Of a stretch of DNA of 64,000 nt, positions 39,684 to 50,196 are shown piece by piece. This stretch comes from Piromyces finnis. Its lineage: Eukaryota; Neocallimastigomycota; Neocallimastigomycetes; Neocallimastigales; Neocallimastigaceae. The notes under the pieces were generated by a model. That model did not search any database and was not told where the DNA came from. It saw nothing but the letters and a program-made list of their open reading frames with translations. Numbering within the stretch: position 1 is the first letter of the stretch; each line of letters starts with the position of its first letter. The DNA lies in assembly GCA_002104945.1 (NCBI GenBank), contig MCFH01000033.1, positions 372,001-436,000 on the forward strand, read 5' to 3'. The position numbers and the translations under genes were made by a program.

Positions 39684-41105
39684 ATGGAACCAATATTTCA
39701 AAAATTACCATTATATTCTACTCAAAATGATGCTTCTAATGAGGCTATCATAAATGAAATAAAAGAAAATAGCTTACGTTATAAATCTTTTAATAAAAAT
39801 GAAATAAAATATTTATACAATACTTTAATAGATAATTGTATTTATTTCTTAGAAACTACTTATGAAAGCCTTTATGCTTCTTCCTATACCTTTAGTCACC
39901 ATGAATTTCATACCTTTGCTGAAGAAGTCATACGTAAGGCAAGAATTACTATCCCTCTTCTTTACAGTATAATGTATTGTATTAAAAGATTTAGAACTTC
40001 AGTCAAAAAATGTCCAAAAATAATCTTGGGTTTAAATCAAGGAGTTTCTATTAAAGAACCAAAAGATCTTTATAAAATTTTTGTAACCGCTGCGGTCCTT
40101 TCTTTAAAATTTTTTAATGACCGTGTCATATTAAATGTAGAATGGACTAAGTTTATAGATATTACGGTGGAAGAAATTAATTTGTGTGAACGTCAATTTT
40201 TCAAATTCATCGACTATAATTTAAACTTGAATAGTAAGAATTACTACGTTTTTATTAATGATTACTTAAATAAATTTAATAACAAGTCAGCACTTCCATC
40301 CAAACCATCTTTTAAATCTTACTCTACACCTTCATTATCTTCCTCCCACGATTGTGAACTCCAACCTGTCATTACAATCAATAATCAAATATCAAATAAT
40401 CAACAAAAATTTTCTAATACGCCTTTTAATGCTCATTTATCTCAACCAAATGTTAACAGAGGCAATACTAGTAATACATTTCTTTCCATAACCCCAACTC
40501 CTTCACTTTGTAGTCAATCATCACCATATACCAACACCGTTGATGGAAACGGTGACAAACCATTGACACCAAATGAAATTTATATGGAATATAATCAACA
40601 AAATCAGCAACACTGTTTATACAGTGATCCAATGAACGTTGATGAAAATATGTCTCCACAAAAATCACAATATGATAATTTTAACTCTAATATAAAAATT
40701 AATAGAAAAGATACTCAACGTACCCTTTGTAATGATACTCAAACTACACCTTTCAATGAACCTAATAATTTCCAAAATATTAAAAGAAATGATACTCAAA
40801 GCACTCTTTGCAATGAAAGTAATTTATTAATTAATACTAATGAAAATATAGCCATTTGTAATGAACCAACAGCATATTCAACATACTTTCCAATAAATTC
40901 TCCTAATGACAATGATAATATCAATTGTCATGAATATCATCCATCCGAAGACGAAATTCTTCGCGAACATCTTAATAATAATACAGAAATACCATTAAAT
41001 AAATTATTATATAATCTTCATCATTATCAAATGAAAATGAACCAACAAAATAGTAATCAATATTCAAGTATGCAATCTATTTACTTAACAGTAGTTAATA
41101 AATAA
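39684..41105 (+). CDS. Cyclin, PCL/Pho80-like, with Asn/Gln-rich tail
   Basis: 473 residues, one exon. Residues about 85-195 form a single cyclin box. Recognisable segments are ARITIPLLYSIMYCIKRF, then IFVTAAVLSLKFFND, then WTKFIDITVEEINLCERQFF, ending FIDYNLNL. This is the pattern of PCL-type cyclins, which activate a Pho85/Cdk5-class kinase in yeast. The C-terminal 270 residues are low complexity (Asn, Gln, Ser, Thr). They include repeats of an NDTQxTxxNE pattern with many S/T-P and S/T-Q sites, likely a regulatory disordered region. No membrane or signal segment. The cyclin family is clear; the PCL subgroup and partner kinase are inferred. Confidence 0.85.
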   Translation: MEPIFQKLPLYSTQNDASNEAIINEIKENSLRYKSFNKNEIKYLYNTLIDNCIYFLETTYESLYASSYTFSHHEFHTFAEEVIRKARITIPLLYSIMYCIKRFRTSVKKCPKIILGLNQGVSIKEPKDLYKIFVTAAVLSLKFFNDRVILNVEWTKFIDITVEEINLCERQFFKFIDYNLNLNSKNYYVFINDYLNKFNNKSALPSKPSFKSYSTPSLSSSHDCELQPVITINNQISNNQQKFSNTPFNAHLSQPNVNRGNTSNTFLSITPTPSLCSQSSPYTNTVDGNGDKPLTPNEIYMEYNQQNQQHCLYSDPMNVDENMSPQKSQYDNFNSNIKINRKDTQRTLCNDTQTTPFNEPNNFQNIKRNDTQSTLCNESNLLINTNENIAICNEPTAYSTYFPINSPNDNDNINCHEYHPSEDEILREHLNNNTEIPLNKLLYNLHHYQMKMNQQNSNQYSSMQSIYLTVVNK

Positions 41106-42139
41106 TAATGATATGTCTTTTTTTTTAGATTTTTTTTTTTTTTTTTTTGCTTAAAAGAAATATTAACTATTATTGTAGTTTTGAATTTCTTTATTTTTTT
41201 TTCCTTAAAAAAAAAAAAAAAAAGAATAAGAAAGTAAAAAAGAAAAATATTTTTCATACTAAAATATTATCATTTCATCAAAAAAAAAAAAATCTTATTT
41301 CAATATATTATTCATATATATCATCAATTAATATAGCATATAAAATAGTATCAATTCATTAAGAATAGATAAATATATATTTTTTATTTTTAAAAACAAT
41401 ACCTTTTCATTTTTAATCTGTTAACTTCATCCTATACATCATATATATCCTATATCCATAATTATTATATTTATTATTATATTATTCATTCATAATTATA
41501 AATTTAAAAGGAATAACTATCCATATACTAATAGTGTTATTACATTAATATCTTATTTAAAAAAAAGAAAAAAGAAAATAAAATCAAAATCAAATAATAA
41601 TAAAGAATAATTTTATATTTTGTTTGTTTTTAATTTTTTTAATTTTTTTTTTTAATCTTTTCTTTTCATTTATTATGGTCAAAAAGACATATCATCATTA
41701 TCCATTATATTTATAAATAAACATTCAATATTTATTGAATATATATAAACATATCCTATAAACGATTTTACTAACAACATTTTTTATATTTTATTATTTA
41801 TTTTTATATTATATTATGTAAATTTTAAAGATAACGAAAAAAGTGCCTGTCAAGTAAAAAATTAAAAGTGTCAAAAAAAAAAAAAAAACTATGCTAATAA
41901 AAATTATTTTGCTAAAATATTAGATCTATTGGGAGTTAAAGATTATAAATACTGTTAAAGAAAGGGACTTTATTGATAACTATTTTCAATAAATTATCAA
42001 AATAAGAATAAAAATTGTTTTAATACTTATGAAGTTAAAAGCAAAAAATTTTAATTAACAAGTATTAAATATCAAAAAAAAAAAAAGGTATATTCATACT
42101 AACAATTCTCATTTTATTCAAATTTATAAATTAAGAAGG

Positions 42140-42174
<35 letters not shown>

Positions 42175-42882
42175 TTTACCGTCTAAATCATTAATCAATA
42201 TTGTTTTTTTTTTTTTTTTTTTTTATGGAATGAAATAATATTAAATAATATTAAAAATAGATTAATATTAAAAAAAAAAAAAAAAAAAAGAAAAAACGTC
42301 TAATCAAAAATCATAAATTATAAATAATTTAAATATTAAAAAATAATAAATTTTAAAATAAAATAAAAAAAATTCAAAATAATAATAATAATAATTAATT
42401 AATTAGTTAAAAAAAAAAAAAAGAAAAAGAAAAAAAGTAATATTTTTATAATATTATTGTTAATAAAAAACTTTGATTTTTATAACTAATAATATTATAT
42501 GAAACAAAAGAAACTTTTAAAAAAAATCTGAATATCACATCGATTTTTTGTTCCTCAAGAAAAAAAACAAGACTAGTTTAATTTTGAGCAGTTTAATACA
42601 TATAACTACACAAAACATATTTTCATATGAGTGAATAAGTTATATATATATAAACTGTTGAAGGCCCATTATTAAACTGGTAAAAATATTCTTATCAATT
42701 TAATAACAGAATTTCAATATATTTAATTAGTTTAGTTTTTCGAGGTTTTTCAAAAAGATAAAAGAAGTTTAGTAGGTTGATTTCTTGACTGAGATTTTGT
42801 ATATCGTTTCGAGATTTCTTGAATTACTAAGTTAATTTGAGTATAATGAAATATTAATTAACATTCAAAGGCTTTTAACACC
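41106..42882. other. A/T spacer between cyclin and 42883 gene
   Basis: Homopolymer-rich sequence. A scrap near 41913-41957 reads like AKILDLLGVKDYKY before a stop, possibly a decayed gene. The right part (about 42540-42882) is less repetitive and probably holds the 3' UTR of the minus-strand gene. It includes the inverted-repeat arm at 42766. Confidence 0.5.
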
Positions 42883-44754
42883 TTATGAATGGTCAACTAA
42901 TAAGCTATCAGAGTCAGATTTCTTATTTAGTTTGTCTAGAACAATAGTCGATGTATTAGATCTTCGTAATTTTTTATTAGTTTCTTCTTCTATTTGTTCA
43001 TTGGGATGAGTTCGTTTAGGCGATTTAGGTGTTTCATCAACACCTGATTCTACCTGATCATCTATTAAAACTAAATAGTGTTCACCACTCTTCCCATTTT
43101 TATAGTTTTCTATAAAATTTTTATGGTTTTGGTAAAGGTATCCTATAATACCTTTATCATCCGCATTAACCATAAAGCGTTCATATATAATATCAAAACA
43201 TAAGATTAATAGGCTGACTTTTTTATTTCTATCTTTACAATCTTCTATTTTAGTAATAATAGTATTAATATTAATAGTATTTAATTTTTCATCACAATCT
43301 ATTTTGTTGTTTTTTAACTCTTTTAATAATTTCTCTTCGAGTTTTTGCTGCTCAGAATTTTGCCCGAGCTCACCCTTTTCTTTCATTATTTCTTCAAGGA
43401 ATACGAACAATTTTCCTCCATTTTTCTTTTCAAATTCTAACAATTCATTAATTATATCTATCTTTTGTTTCTTTTCGTAAAAACCCTTATATGGCATTTC
43501 TCCTTCCTTTTCATTATTTTTTCTTTGACGGCCTCTTCCAGTTTCTAATGAAACTTTGACTTTAAATACTTCCGTTTTCTTATCTTCCTTCATAAATAAT
43601 ATATTAATTTTATTATAACAAGTTTTTTTGTTTTTCCCTTTAAATGGAAAAGAGATGTCAAATTTCTTTTTATCAATAAAATTAGCTTCAATGAAATTTA
43701 AATCATCTTTGCAACTTTCATCTCTAATATTATAAAATGATCCTTTTTCTGATTTATCTGAAAAGATTTCATGCTTTTCGTTTAGTATGATCCTTATAAA
43801 TTTAACATTTGAAAATATTCCATTCTGATTTTCTATACAAAGTTTAAATTCTCTTTTTTCTTTATACTCATGATCACCTTTATAAACGATTTTCGCCTCT
43901 TTTTCGTCAGGTAACTTGCTACCAGGTAAAGATATAATTTTTAGTACAGAATTATATTTTTCCTTTACAGAATTCTTACTCTTCCTTTTAACATTTTCTT
44001 TCTTATTGTTATTATTTTCTTCATAATTATTTTGAGCACCTTTATCATTAGAGAAATTCGAATTTTTAAAAGACTTGCAATCATTTGAATCATTTTCAGC
44101 AATAGGATTATTCATGTTTCCATTATTTTTAATAATACATGGAATACTTTTCGTACTAATTAATCTTGTTGGAACAATATTTGGTTGATAATTATTATTA
44201 TTACTAATATCAGGATAATGAGTATTAGACTCATTGTCTTCTGAATTATTACTACGATAATCATTACCACCATGATTGATTCCTTTATTAATTAAATAAT
44301 TATATTGATTAATATTCCATTGAGTAGTATTATCGAGAATAGGAGCATTAAAAATAAATCTATTACTATCGGAAGGTGATTCAAGATTGAAACTATTTAA
44401 TTCGGATTGCAATTGATTAGGATAACGAGAAGGATAATTTTGAATACTTTTTTGTTTCATCACTGGCATATTTTGAACGAAACTAGGAACCAATAGAATT
44501 TGTTGAACTGGATTTTGTTGAACTGGAATTTGTTGAACTGGAATTTGAAAGACATGCTCAACAGGAGTACGATGTTCCAAGTTTTGATTAATACAAGGAA
44601 GGGATAAATAAGTCATAGTTTGATTATTGCGCTTTCCCTGAATTGAATTAGAAAGTGAGGAATAATTAAAACCATTCTTTCTTTGATAATTATTATACTC
44701 ATTTAACAGTGTTGCCATTTGAATACTCATTCTTAAAAATCAGCCTACTAAACT
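42766..44754. repeat. 18-bp inverted repeats flanking the 42883 gene
   Basis: AGTTTAGTAGGTTGATTT at 42766-42783 recurs as its reverse complement at 44737-44754 with one mismatch (17 of 18). One arm sits 7 bases upstream of the gene's start codon, the other about 100 bases beyond its stop. No target-site duplication is obvious. Confidence 0.7.
42883..44730 (-). CDS. Asn-rich nuclear-type protein, possible p53/Rel-like domain
   Basis: 615 residues, one exon; no close family recognised. Residues 1-230 are Asn/Gln-rich with three VQQ(I/N)P repeats. A basic segment (KRKSKNSVKEK) precedes a structured region at about 255-410. That region starts LKIISLPG and contains KIVYKGDHEY, then LNFIEANFIDKKKFDISFPF, then KINILFMKEDKKTEVFKVKV followed by SLETGRGRQRKN. 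The order of strands and the basic GRGRQRK resemble p53 DNA-binding domains, and the start resembles Rel homology domains. This is a suggestion by eye, not a firm assignment. A helical, Lys/Glu-rich C-terminal part follows, then KSPKRTHP...KKLRRSN, a plausible nuclear signal. Alternatives are an unrelated beta-sandwich or a lineage-specific family. Confidence 0.7.
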   Translation of the reverse strand: MSIQMATLLNEYNNYQRKNGFNYSSLSNSIQGKRNNQTMTYLSLPCINQNLEHRTPVEHVFQIPVQQIPVQQNPVQQILLVPSFVQNMPVMKQKSIQNYPSRYPNQLQSELNSFNLESPSDSNRFIFNAPILDNTTQWNINQYNYLINKGINHGGNDYRSNNSEDNESNTHYPDISNNNNYQPNIVPTRLISTKSIPCIIKNNGNMNNPIAENDSNDCKSFKNSNFSNDKGAQNNYEENNNNKKENVKRKSKNSVKEKYNSVLKIISLPGSKLPDEKEAKIVYKGDHEYKEKREFKLCIENQNGIFSNVKFIRIILNEKHEIFSDKSEKGSFYNIRDESCKDDLNFIEANFIDKKKFDISFPFKGKNKKTCYNKINILFMKEDKKTEVFKVKVSLETGRGRQRKNNEKEGEMPYKGFYEKKQKIDIINELLEFEKKNGGKLFVFLEEIMKEKGELGQNSEQQKLEEKLLKELKNNKIDCDEKLNTININTIITKIEDCKDRNKKVSLLILCFDIIYERFMVNADDKGIIGYLYQNHKNFIENYKNGKSGEHYLVLIDDQVESGVDETPKSPKRTHPNEQIEEETNKKLRRSNTSTIVLDKLNKKSDSDSLLVDHS

Positions 44755-46629
44755 GTTACATTGATATAAAAATAATTATTATTAAATTAATAATTTTATA
44801 TTTAATTTTTATTAAATAATAATATATTATTAATAAATTACCTTCTTTTATGTTTTGAATGGTTTGAAAAATAAATTAATTTAAGGGTTTTTTATACGCA
44901 TCATGAAAAATAAAGTTTTTTGGTTTTATAATGTTAATATATATTATATTAAATTAATGAAAAAGTTTAATAAATAGTAATACAAAAAAATAGTACTCCA
45001 TAAATAAAACTTTTAAATATTTTTCCCTATAAAAATGACAAAAGTGGTCATTATTTCTTTTTCTTTTATAACAATAAAAGTATTAAACGAATTAAAATGG
45101 TTTACATTGCATATTATTTCTATTTAAAAAAAAAAAAAATCAAACTCCGCTTAATAAAAAAAAAAGGAAAGGAAAGAAATGGAAAATAAAAGAAAATAAA
45201 GAAATAATACAACAATAAATTTTAATTATAACAATAATAATGATATAATACATAAAAAATAAAAATTATTATTATTATTATTATTAATGTTTTTTCTTTT
45301 TTATACTCTTGTAATTTTAAACATAAAATTAATGAAATTTTATTAAAAATTGTTATAATAAATAAAGTTTAAAAAATTTTTATATATTAAATATATTAAA
45401 TATATATAATTTAAACTTTTAAAATAAGTTTAATATTGCTTTATTCACCCTCTATATTTTATAGTTATAAATAAATAGTATAAATATTTCTTTTTTAATG
45501 ATAACCTATTTTTTTATTTAGTTAGTTTATTAATTAAAAAAAATAAATGTGTAAAAAAAGTGGTACAACGCATTACAAGAATTTAAAGAAGTTAAAATAA
45601 GCTGCAAAGGATTATAACTTTTTTGAAATTCATATTTACTTATATAAATTATTATTATTAAAATTGATATACATTATTTTATTGTATCGATGTAAAAATA
45701 ATAAATAGCTTTTAAACTATTAAAAAAAAAAAAATTGAATACCTTTATATAACTCTATATTTTATTTACTTTTAATAACTTATAGGTTGACTATAAATAT
45801 TCTATTAAATAATAAAGTATTTAATTATTAAATATATTTAATTTTTTTTTATATTAAAAAAAGAAAAAGAAGAAGATAAATAATGAATAATAAATATTAA
45901 TAATAGTTAATTACTTAATGAATTTTGAATTTTTTATAAGTTTATATTTAATAACTTTATTTGGTTTTGCTATGGTAAATTTATATATATAAATGTATTT
46001 AAAGGAAAACATCAAAAAACAATATTATAGGAATAAAATTAACCGGAAATACTAATTTACAAGCTTTTCTTTTTTTTTTTTTTTTTTTTTTTTCTTTTTG
46101 CTAATAAAAAAAATTAATAATAAATAATATTTTATTCTTTTTATTAAAGGGTTATAGGTATATATTTAATAAAATCCGTTAAAATCTAATCCTTTTATGA
46201 AAAATTTTATTATGCATTAGCAATATTTCATTACTATTTATTTATTTAATCTATAACATTACCTATTATAAAAATAGAATTATTAAATAAGTAATTAACT
46301 ATGTTTTTTTGTTATTATACCAAGTAAAAAGGAAAAAAATTAACCAATTAAAGCTTTTTTTTTAATTTATATAAAACTGAAATGAAGAAATAAATTTAAA
46401 AAAAAAGTATTTTTCATATTGTTTTTATTATTGATTTATTATTAACATGTTATAAATTTAAAATTTATATTATTTTTTAAAATCGATAAGGATATATAAT
46501 TTTTTTAATTATTTTTGAATATACATAAGTAATATACATTAATTATATTTTATTATTTATTTTTTTAAAAGTTTTTTTTTTTTTTTTTTTTTTTTAAAGT
46601 TTCTTTCTACAATATTTTTAATATTAGAA
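44731..46629. other. A/T spacer between two divergent promoter and terminator regions
   Basis: No gene or distinct element beyond homopolymers, including a 26-base poly-T near 46069-46094. It holds the promoter side of the 42883-44730 gene and the 3' UTR of the cellulase. Confidence 0.5.
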
Positions 46630-48003
46630 TTAACAATTATTTTTAATGCTGCACCAATTTCCGTCAAGAACACCCCAGCGACTACCATCTTCTTCAGTTA
46701 AAAATACATCACAAGTTGGACAACATGGATAATCAGGATAGAATGCACATGAGTCTTTAGCTGATTTTAATGCTTCACATTTTGATGGAATACCACACCA
46801 TTCACCATTTTCAGAACCCCATTCTTGACCATCATTAAGAACAACGTAACAACTATTCTTACAACATGGATAATCTGGTTCTGACCAACATTTTTCATCC
46901 TTTAAAGATGGATTATTTTGATTTAAAGAACTTGAAAGTACCTTGTAGATTTCACCGATAGCTTCATCTCTAAAGACTAATGTTTTGCGGTTAAAATGTT
47001 CACCATTATCCCATAAGAATGGACACATACCAGAATTAAGTGAAGTTTCAGCAACAGTTTTTAAGAATTTATGAACACTATTAATATCCTTATTTTTGGT
47101 AACAGTACCATATTCACCAATAACTACTGGAATACCATTATCGACAAAACGTGTTTTTATTTTTTTGAAATCGTTAAGAAGATATTCAACTTCACTTTCT
47201 GATCCCCAAGTTGGTTGGGCTTTACCCCAATCAGCATCTTCTTCAAGAATAGTGAAGGTAGAAGGGGTATAATAATGAACAGAAACCATAACACGATCAT
47301 CTTTTGGAACAACATAAGCTTCATCAATAGTTAGATCAATATCAGTACAATAACCAGCTAAAAGTAAATGTCTTTCCGTATTATTACCACCTGAATTACG
47401 AACAATATCAACAAAATTTTGATTCATTTCATTTAAAAGACCATATGCTTTTGATTTGTCTCCTTGATTAGACCAACGATTCCAAACAGTATTCCAACAA
47501 CCTTCTTCATTTAATGATTCGAAAATTAAATTCTCATTAACATCTTTGAAATAATCTGATATTTGTTCCCAAATTCTTCTATATTTAGTGAAGGATTCTT
47601 CTTCTTTTGTAGCAAAATTTTCAAACCAACCATTATCCCAGTGAATGTTCATAATAGCATACATATCATTATTAATAATGTAATTAACAATTTCTTTTGC
47701 TCTAGCAAGTAATAATGGATTTATAGTATAATCAGAAGCAATAAGGTTACTCCAAGCTACTGGAACACGGATTGATTTAAATCCATAGCTTTTAATACCT
47801 TTTATCATTTCTTCAGTAGTTTCTGGATTACCCCATGAAGTTTCATATTGTTTAACAGTACTACCATTAATCCAGTCACCACATGCTTCTAAAGTGTTAC
47901 CTAAATTCCAACCAACACCCATATCTTTAATAAGTTCTTGTACGGTCATAGCATAAGTTGTGCTAATACCACCTAATATAGTTAAAATATTTACTAACTT
48001 CAT
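46630..48003 (-). CDS. GH5 endoglucanase with two fungal dockerins
   Basis: 457 residues, one exon. Signal peptide about 1-18 (...TTYA). The GH5 domain (about 19-360) has the subfamily-4-like start GVGWNLGNTLEACGDW, RVPVAW (about 79-84), the acid/base Glu166 in FESLNEEG, VHYYTP (about 242-247), the nucleophile Glu297 in VVIGEYG, and FLWDNG (329-334). Two cysteine-rich fungal dockerins (pfam02013 type) close the protein at about 372-409 and 419-457, each with the PDYPCC and EWC/NWC hallmarks. It should cleave internal beta-1,4 bonds of cellulose or mixed-linkage glucan and dock into the fungal cellulosome. Fungal dockerins of this kind mark anaerobic gut fungi. Subfamily 4 is by motif resemblance. 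Confidence 0.96.
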   Translation of the reverse strand: MKLVNILTILGGISTTYAMTVQELIKDMGVGWNLGNTLEACGDWINGSTVKQYETSWGNPETTEEMIKGIKSYGFKSIRVPVAWSNLIASDYTINPLLLARAKEIVNYIINNDMYAIMNIHWDNGWFENFATKEEESFTKYRRIWEQISDYFKDVNENLIFESLNEEGCWNTVWNRWSNQGDKSKAYGLLNEMNQNFVDIVRNSGGNNTERHLLLAGYCTDIDLTIDEAYVVPKDDRVMVSVHYYTPSTFTILEEDADWGKAQPTWGSESEVEYLLNDFKKIKTRFVDNGIPVVIGEYGTVTKNKDINSVHKFLKTVAETSLNSGMCPFLWDNGEHFNRKTLVFRDEAIGEIYKVLSSSLNQNNPSLKDEKCWSEPDYPCCKNSCYVVLNDGQEWGSENGEWCGIPSKCEALKSAKDSCAFYPDYPCCPTCDVFLTEEDGSRWGVLDGNWCSIKNNC

Positions 48004-49885
48004 TTTCCTAATTATTATTTAATTAATATTAAATATCTTCTTTTTTTATATTTTTTATTTTTTTATTTTTTTTTTTTTATTTTTTTTTTATTTTTTTAAT
48101 TTTTGAAAGAAAAGTAGGCCTATTTTTTTTAGTTATATATAAATTTTTTTTATATATGTTTATGTTGCTTATATTGTTTTATTTTTATGTAACAAAGATG
48201 GTTCATGCTGTGATAATAATATGTAGAATTTTAAACTTTAATTATTATTATTATATTAATTAAATTTTCAAAATTTCAATAAAAATCATATAAATTAAAC
48301 TTTCAAAATGTCTTTATTTCTAAAAGTAGTTTTTTATTTTGGTTTGAGATTTAGTATTATTGAGAGAAATGAAATTAAAAGTTTAAAATAATCCAGCCAA
48401 TAAAATTCATTTTTAATTAATTAAGAATACTTGAGTTTAATTGTTATTAAAATCAACGATAAGGAACAATAGAACAAAAAAATACTATTGATTTAAAATG
48501 TTAGTATGATAAAACCATTATAATTTCCCCTTTTTTTCCTAGAGAAAATCTAAATTATGTACTATTATTAGTGAGGAATTTTTTTTTTTTATATTAGTAG
48601 TTCTTTGGATTGAAAATAGGAATATTATTTAATATATATTATTAATAGTTTTTATAATAATAATTAAAAAAATAAAGTAAAAAATCAATAGATAATGATA
48701 TCCTTATAATATTTAATATTAATTATTAATTTTTTTTTTTTAGTAAATATATATTATGAACGGAACATTTAAGTAATGAATGTTCACTATCATAACAATC
48801 TCTTTAACGATAAATAGTGAATTTGTAATTAAATATTATGAACTTAACTTAAGCAATAGAAATAAAGTATAAAATGTGTTAAAGATATATATATATATAT
48901 ATTTCCCCCTACTTTTTATTATTATTTCCGATGTTACAAAGTTTCTTTGTAGAGCTAATAATTATACTTTATTTCTTTTTTATAAAATATATTTAAAGAA
49001 TATATATAAATAAATAAATATATTTAAATAATAATTTAATTTTATTATTAGAGTATTATATATATAAAATAATATCTAAATAACTGATGAGTCACTAGAA
49101 GTAATCCTGAATACTATAAAAAGTAGTATAATTTTTGGTTACACGATATTATAATTAATTAATTATTTATAATTAACAATAGTTTATAAAAAAAATAAAG
49201 TGTTAAATAATACAGTATATAAATTAAATTCAATATACATTTTTACCATTTTTATTTTTATTTTATTAGGTATTTTAATATAATTATTATTTTTTTTATT
49301 ATCATTTTTAAAATGAAAAATATAATAAACATAATATAATGAAAACAAAACAGTAGCTTTAATATTTTTTTTTTTTTTTTTATCAAGACTTAATTTAGAA
49401 AAAAAAAAAAAAAAAAACATTTCATTTTTAACTTAATCCAATTCATTATAATTTTCACAAAAATTAAAAATATTAAATATATACAAAATAGTTTAATATT
49501 AACATTCATGTTTAATAAAATATAAATTTGTAAACTATATTTGTTATATACATTTTTATTTCATTACTTATTTACTTATATTACTACTTTTTGAATTAAA
49601 TTATGATTTTTTGTGATATATATATTATGGTGAATTCTTTTTTAAGGTATTAATAAAAATAAAAATCCATAAAATTTGAAGTTAAAAAAGAGTTATATTT
49701 AATTAAATATTATTGAAATGAAAGTTAAAAAAAAAAAAAGAAAATTATAATAATTATGAAAATAATTATTGTATATTATTATTTAATATTATAAATATTA
49801 TAAATATAATATATATATTCTATTTATATATATATAAATAATATTAAATTGTTGTTTTATTAAATAATAAAAATAATATAAATAT
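48004..49885. other. A/T spacer
   Basis: Contains the cellulase promoter and 5' UTR just above 48003 (T-rich on the plus strand) and the 3' UTR of the CAF-1 gene near 49800-49885. The 49184-49420 frame is low-complexity Phe/Lys/Ile. Nothing else seen. Confidence 0.5.
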
Positions 49886-50150
49886 TTAATTGTCATTTTC
49901 TAGATCAATGATGATAGTATTATCAGTTTTCTTTGGTGAAACATTGGTTTTCTTTGGTGATATATTATTAGTTGTTATGGTTTTCTTTTTTGGTAAAAAG
50001 TTTAACATTGGCTCTTTTGTTTGTTTCTTTTTATTATCACCATTTGATACTGGTGATTTTATATTTTTGAATATGCTTTTATTTCTTTTTGGTGATGTAA
50101 TTGTTTTTTCAATTTTTAATGAATCTGGTATCTCTGGTTTTTCCATATTC

Positions 50151-50196
<46 letters not shown>

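Noticed and set aside
41913-41957. Scrap like AKILDLLGVKDYKY downstream of the cyclin gene
   Set aside because: Ends in stops at once and could not be joined to another exon.
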